Below, in pieces: positions 60,042 through 64,000 of a stretch of DNA of 64,000 nt. Both the position numbers and the translations under genes were made by a program. Source of the stretch: VYFG01 sp965203365 (GTDB lineage: Bacteria > Pseudomonadota > Gammaproteobacteria > Arenicellales > Poriferihabitantaceae); NCBI GenBank assembly GCA_965203365.1, contig OZ241878.1, positions 2,232,001-2,296,000 of the forward strand, read 5' to 3'. The notes beneath the pieces were generated by a model that worked only from the letters and a program-made list of their open reading frames with translations, had not been told where the DNA came from and searched no databases. Numbering within the stretch: the first letter of the stretch is position 1; each line of letters starts with the position of its first letter.

Positions 60042-61408
60042 GACGCTCCCTCTTCCCGGCCGACGCCCGTCAGGGCCTGGACCACGCGCCCCATCCGGGC
60101 GGATTTCGACCCCTTGACCAAGATCGTGTTGCCGGGACGATCCTCCGTCATCAGCGAAGCAGCCAGGGTGTCGACCTCCGCAAACCGTTCCGTGTCGGCC
60201 CCAAACCCCTCGCCATAGCCTTGCACCGCCGGATTGTCCGAATCGTCCAGGACCAACAACCGCTCAATGCCTTCGGTGCGCGCGTATTCTCCCACTTGGG
60301 CATGCCACTGCTTGGCGGCCGGGCCCAGTTCGGCCATGGCCCCCAGGACCAGAATGCGGCGCCCCGATAGGCCGGACAGATGGTCGATGGCCGCCTGAAC
60401 CGACGATGGATTGGCATTGAAGCTGTCGTCCACCAAGGCTGCGCCCCCCATCGACCGCAGGGGGCGCAACCGGCCGGGCATGCCGGCAAATCGCTCCAGG
60501 CCGATCGACAGATCCTCCAGACGCCCCCCCGCCGCATGACTGACCGCCATGGCCGCCAGGGCATTCTGGATGTTATGCCGGCCAGGCACCCGCAGGGTGA
60601 GGGCGACATTGCCGACCACGCTGCGCACCGAACACCGGCTGCCGGTAGCCTGCAATCGAAGCTCCGTCGCCCGAAAACTCGCTTCCGCCTCCAGACTGAA
60701 GGTCAGTATCCGGCGTCCGTCCGCCCGTTCCTGCCAGTAGTGGAAGTTCGGGTCGTCCCGGTTGAGCACTACGGTCCCATCCGGATCCACTCCCGCGAGG
60801 ATTTCCCCCTTGGCCTGGGCCACCCGCTCCACCGTGCCGAGACCCTCCAGGTGGGCGGCCACCGCATTGTTGATGAGAGCAACATCCGGCGCCGTGATCT
60901 GTGCCAGATAACCGATCTCCCCGGGATGATTCATCCCCATTTCGATGACGGCATGCGTGTGGTCCGCCTTCAGCGCCAGCAGGGTCAGCGGGACCCCCCA
61001 ATGGTTGTTGTAACTGGCCTTCGGGGCCAACGGCTGACCGGAAACCGACAGGATCGCCCGCACCATGGCCGTGACCGTGGTCTTGCCGTTGCTGCCGGTC
61101 ACCCCAATCACCGGCAGATCAAATTGCCGCCGCCAGCTGGCCGCCAGCTGACCCAACGCCCGGGTCGTATCGACCACCGCCACCTGGGAAATCTGCTCCT
61201 CCATCCGGCGGGAAACCAAGATGCCCGCCGCCCCACGTCGGACAGCCTCGGCCACAAAATCGTGTCCATCCACCCGTTCGCCGCGAATCGCGACGAACAA
61301 TTCGCCCGGAGTCACCGTGCGCGAATCGATGCTCACCCCGTCAAATTCGGTATCCGGGCCCTGGAGGATGCCATCGACCTGATCCGCCAGTGCGACCAGC
61401 GTCATCAT
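60035..61408 (-). CDS. murF: UDP-MurNAc-tripeptide–D-alanyl-D-alanine ligase
   Basis: MurF adds the D-Ala-D-Ala dipeptide. The 457-residue protein opens with the Mur N-terminal domain (FDGVSIDSRTVTPGELFVAI and RGERVDGHDF), then ATP-binding VIGVTGSNGKTTVTAMVRAI, EMGMNHPGEIGYLA, and the C-terminal VDDSFNANPSSVQAAIDHL. Overlaps both neighbours by a few bases. The D-Ala-D-Ala ligase gene is not in this window. Confidence 0.96.
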   Translation of the reverse strand: MMTLVALADQVDGILQGPDTEFDGVSIDSRTVTPGELFVAIRGERVDGHDFVAEAVRRGAAGILVSRRMEEQISQVAVVDTTRALGQLAASWRRQFDLPVIGVTGSNGKTTVTAMVRAILSVSGQPLAPKASYNNHWGVPLTLLALKADHTHAVIEMGMNHPGEIGYLAQITAPDVALINNAVAAHLEGLGTVERVAQAKGEILAGVDPDGTVVLNRDDPNFHYWQERADGRRILTFSLEAEASFRATELRLQATGSRCSVRSVVGNVALTLRVPGRHNIQNALAAMAVSHAAGGRLEDLSIGLERFAGMPGRLRPLRSMGGAALVDDSFNANPSSVQAAIDHLSGLSGRRILVLGAMAELGPAAKQWHAQVGEYARTEGIERLLVLDDSDNPAVQGYGEGFGADTERFAEVDTLAASLMTEDRPGNTILVKGSKSARMGRVVQALTGVGREEGASC

Positions 61409-62943
61409 GACAGACTGCCCAGCACCGACCGGACCACGTCCCGATCACAAAAGGGCATGCGATGCGCCCCCATGATCTGCGTGGTTTCGTGCCCCTTGCC
61501 CGCCACCAGAACCACATCGTCGGCCCGCCCCTGGCGAATGGCCCGTGTGATCGCCCGGGCCCGATCTATCTCAATCTCACAGCCCCCTGCCGAACCTTCT
61601 TCGAGCACCCCTTCATGGATCATGTCGGCAATCACTTGGGGATCCTCGTTTCGGGGATTGTCGCTGGTAATCCAGATCCGGTCCGCATGGCGGGCCGCCA
61701 CAGCCCCCATGAGCCGGCGTTTACCCGGGTCCCGCTCCCCACCACAACCGAAGACCACCGTCAGGCACCCGGGCGTGAGCGGGCGAAGGGAAGTCAGTGC
61801 CTGGGCCAGGGCATCTGGGGTATGGGCATAATCCACTACCCCGACCGGGCCGTTCCCACGACCCGGGATCCACTCCATCCGGCCCGGTGGCGGGCCCAAC
61901 TTGGGCATCACCCGGGCCACCTGTTCTGCGGCGTACCCTTGCGCTAGCAACGTAGCGATCACGGCCAGCAGATTCGGCAAATTCATCTCGCCGAGCAGCC
62001 GGGAGCGGATGCGAAACCGGTGCTGGTGCCACTCCCAGTCGAATTGTGTCCCCGTGGACTGAAAGTGTGGGTTCAGGGGTCGGATATCCGCTCCCTGTCG
62101 CCCATAGGTGATCCGCATGGGAGCATCGGTCAGATTCAGGATATCCCGGCCGAGTGCCTCATCCGTATTGGTCACCACCGCCTCCAGACCCAACAGGCCA
62201 AAGAGTTTTTTCTTGGCTTCTGCGTAGGCCTGCATATCGCCATGGTAGTCCAGATGATCCCGGGTCAAGTTGGTGAACAGTGCTGTATGAAAATGCACGG
62301 CGTTCACCCGACCCTGGTCCAGCCCATGAGACGAGACTTCCATGCAGACGGCCGTCGCCCCCTGGTCCAGCCAATCGCGTAGATTCCGGTGGACCGCCAC
62401 GGCATCGGGCGTGGTCAGGGAAGCGGCGGCCAAGGCACCCGGGAACCCCGCCCCGAGGGTGCCCATCATCACGCAGCGTTCCCCCAGTTGATTCAGCGCC
62501 TGGGCCAGCAGCCAGGCACACGTGGTCTTGCCATTGGTGCCCGTAATCCCGAGCACGCGCAGATGGGCGGACGGATCCGCGTACAATCGGGAGGCCATGA
62601 GTCCCACCCGGTCCTTCAGATTGGACACCCCGACGGCATGTCCTCGGTGCGCCAGCCTTCGGCACACTTCGGAAGCATGGTCACTCTCGAAGAGTACAGC
62701 ACGCGCCCCCGATTCCAGGGCGGTGACGACGTGTTCGCGTCCATCCGCGAAGCGGCCGGGGATCGCCACAAAGGCGTTGCCCGGCTCAATCCGACGACTG
62801 TCCAGCGACAGGCCCGTAATGCCGGTATCCGCCAGTCCTTCCGGCAATCGCTCTCGTGGCGTGATACCCTTGAGCAGGTCACCCAACGGGAATCGGGGGG
62901 TTGCCGGGGTCAACGGACCACGGCCCGGGGCAGCGGAGATCAT
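61405..62943 (-). CDS. murE: UDP-MurNAc-tripeptide synthetase, meso-diaminopimelate-adding
   Basis: MurE adds the third residue of the stem peptide. The 512-residue protein has ATP-binding VLGITGTNGKTTCAWLLAQA (130-149), EVSSHGLDQGRVNAVHF and FTNLTRDHLDYHGD. In the C-terminal domain the motif SDNPRNEDP contains DNPR, the signature for meso-diaminopimelate rather than lysine; this agrees with dapF elsewhere in the window. Its start overlaps the ftsI stop by 4 nt. Confidence 0.96.
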   Translation of the reverse strand: MISAAPGRGPLTPATPRFPLGDLLKGITPRERLPEGLADTGITGLSLDSRRIEPGNAFVAIPGRFADGREHVVTALESGARAVLFESDHASEVCRRLAHRGHAVGVSNLKDRVGLMASRLYADPSAHLRVLGITGTNGKTTCAWLLAQALNQLGERCVMMGTLGAGFPGALAAASLTTPDAVAVHRNLRDWLDQGATAVCMEVSSHGLDQGRVNAVHFHTALFTNLTRDHLDYHGDMQAYAEAKKKLFGLLGLEAVVTNTDEALGRDILNLTDAPMRITYGRQGADIRPLNPHFQSTGTQFDWEWHQHRFRIRSRLLGEMNLPNLLAVIATLLAQGYAAEQVARVMPKLGPPPGRMEWIPGRGNGPVGVVDYAHTPDALAQALTSLRPLTPGCLTVVFGCGGERDPGKRRLMGAVAARHADRIWITSDNPRNEDPQVIADMIHEGVLEEGSAGGCEIEIDRARAITRAIRQGRADDVVLVAGKGHETTQIMGAHRMPFCDRDVVRSVLGSLS

Positions 62944-64000
62944 GCGGAATTCTCCCTCCCTGCCAAGGTGGTGACCCGGGTTTCGGGAATCCGGTCTGGC
63001 GGTACGTTGTACAATCGCATCAGGTCTTCCATGAGGTGAGCGAACACGGGCGCCGCCACCACCCCTCCGTAGTAATCGCCTCCCGTGGGATCATCCACCA
63101 TCACGACCATGACAAAGCGCGGGTCGGACAGGGGGGCCATCCCGGCAAAGAGACTGATGTATCGTTGATTGCGGTAGTTGCCATCGACCAGCTTGTGGGT
63201 GGTGCCGGTCTTGCCCCCGACCCGGTAGCGTTCAATCCGCGCCCGACTGGCCGTCCCTTGGGGGGGGGTCGCCGCCTTTTCCAGCATGTCCCGGATCTGC
63301 CGTGCGGTGGAGGGACTGAAGACCCGCTCGCCGGGCGGTCGGTAGCCGGGCGGTTGCGGCTCCAAGGTCACTGGCAGCAATTCCCCGTCGGTGGCAAACA
63401 CCGTATAGGCCCGGGCCAGCTGGAGGGGGGTCACGGAAAAGCCATAACCGAATGAAAGGGTCGCATGCTCGATTTCCCGACTTCTCGGTGTCAACACGCC
63501 CTTGACTTCCCCCGGTAGCTGGGCGGCCGGTTCACTGAAGCCGACCGCACTCAAGGTCTGGAACAACCGGTCAAACGGAAACGTCATCGCCACCTTGACC
63601 GAGCCGATATTGCTGGAGCGGGCCAAGACGTCAAAGAGTGGAATCGTGCCGTAATCATGCAAATCCCGGATGGTCTTCCCCCCGACCCGGTAATATCCCG
63701 GCGCGGTCTGGATCATCGTCTGTGCCCCGAACTCACCACTTTCCAAGGCCATGGCCACCGTAAAGGGCTTGGCCGTGGAACCCGGCTCCATCACATCGGT
63801 CACGGTCCGGTTGCGAAATACCCCGGGTCGGATCGAATCCCGATCATTGGGGTTGAATTGCGGGGAGGTGACCATGGCGAGGATCTCTCCACTCGGAACC
63901 GCCAGCACCACCACACTGCCCCCGGCCGCCTGATGTTGACGGACCGTCCTTTCCAGGTAGGTGGCAGCCAGCGACTGGATTCGCTGATCAATGCTGAGGC
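62940..64000 (-). CDS. ftsI: Peptidoglycan transpeptidase FtsI (PBP3), C-terminal part
   Basis: The frame runs off the window end, so the N-terminus is missing; the visible part begins LSIDQRIQSLAATYLERTVR. It contains the complete transpeptidase domain: SxxK in MEPGSTAKPFTVAMAL, SxN in ARSSNIGSVKV and KTG in RVGGKTGTTHKLVDG. It crosslinks septal peptidoglycan with FtsW. First visible gene of the dcw cluster, upstream of murE. Confidence 0.96.
   Translation of the reverse strand, partial: LSIDQRIQSLAATYLERTVRQHQAAGGSVVVLAVPSGEILAMVTSPQFNPNDRDSIRPGVFRNRTVTDVMEPGSTAKPFTVAMALESGEFGAQTMIQTAPGYYRVGGKTIRDLHDYGTIPLFDVLARSSNIGSVKVAMTFPFDRLFQTLSAVGFSEPAAQLPGEVKGVLTPRSREIEHATLSFGYGFSVTPLQLARAYTVFATDGELLPVTLEPQPPGYRPPGERVFSPSTARQIRDMLEKAATPPQGTASRARIERYRVGGKTGTTHKLVDGNYRNQRYISLFAGMAPLSDPRFVMVVMVDDPTGGDYYGGVVAAPVFAHLMEDLMRLYNVPPDRIPETRVTTLAGRENSA

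Noticed and set aside
1..64000. CRISPR arrays, rRNA operons and tRNA genes
   Set aside because: No regularly spaced direct repeats, rRNA-like stretches or tRNA cloverleaf were seen.

Overview
The window looks like the chromosome of a gammaproteobacterium of moderately high GC. The evidence is conserved gene order: dapF–DUF484–xerC, rhodanese–secB–gpsA, wrbA/hda next to purM–purN–DUF3108, kdsD–lptC–lptA–lptB–rpoN–hpf–ptsN–hprK–rapZ–npr–ptsI, and a division/cell-wall (dcw) cluster running ftsI–murE–murF–mraY–murD–ftsW–murG–murC–murB–ftsQ–ftsA–ftsZ. The species cannot be named from sequence alone. Many decayed insertion sequences and pseudogenes between intact housekeeping blocks suggest a genome that has been through insertion-sequence expansion and decay.

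Layout. 1-457: end of a TbpB-like surface protein. 717-7966: two decayed copies of one insertion sequence bracket an MttB-superfamily methyltransferase, a DMGDH-like FAD oxidoreductase and a potassium-dependent-type membrane pyrophosphatase. 8227-10539: S8 protease with an autotransporter-like C-terminus. 10656-17115: core genes (xerC, DUF484, dapF, ctpA, rhodanese, secB, gpsA). 17227-21788: accessory zone with a broken DUF4143 ATPase, a long palindrome, a third transposase relic and an AAA ATPase ending in ankyrin repeats. 21789-29482: hemJ, a small-peptide/DUF1127 pair with a LysR regulator, an acyltransferase/glycosyltransferase operon, argF–wrbA, and hda with a phosphatidyltransferase. 29789-30830: internally deleted IS30 element beside purM–purN–DUF3108–GNAT. 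33855-40494: dgkA and the nitrogen-PTS/rpoN cluster. 40519-43669: accessory island splitting rpoN from lptB. 43836-47114: lptB, lptA, a shortened lptC and kdsD. 47115-48580: ATPase remnants. 48581-49321: glutamine amidotransferase. 49659-64000: dcw cluster, cut by the window edge inside ftsI.

How the genes work together. The dcw genes make the lipid II precursor and the divisome core and are packed with 1-8 nt overlaps. The rpoN block joins sigma-54, ribosome hibernation, the nitrogen-PTS relay (PtsI, NPr, PtsN, HPr kinase) and RapZ. The LPS block supplies Kdo precursor synthesis and lipopolysaccharide export.

The best candidate for an undescribed system is the AT-richer island at about 41.5-43.65 kb. 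It holds a ParB/Srx-fold protein (EGNRR motif) followed after 8 nt by a protein with a PD-(D/E)XK-like nuclease core. The nuclease gene has a 1-nt frame change at a run of seven A's, so it is either phase-switched by slippage, broken, or a sequencing error. Second-tier observations are the MttB/DMGDH pair with an AT-rich repeated operator and no corrinoid protein in view, a 30-residue membrane peptide coupled to DUF1127, a 34-bp palindrome, and a shortened LptC.
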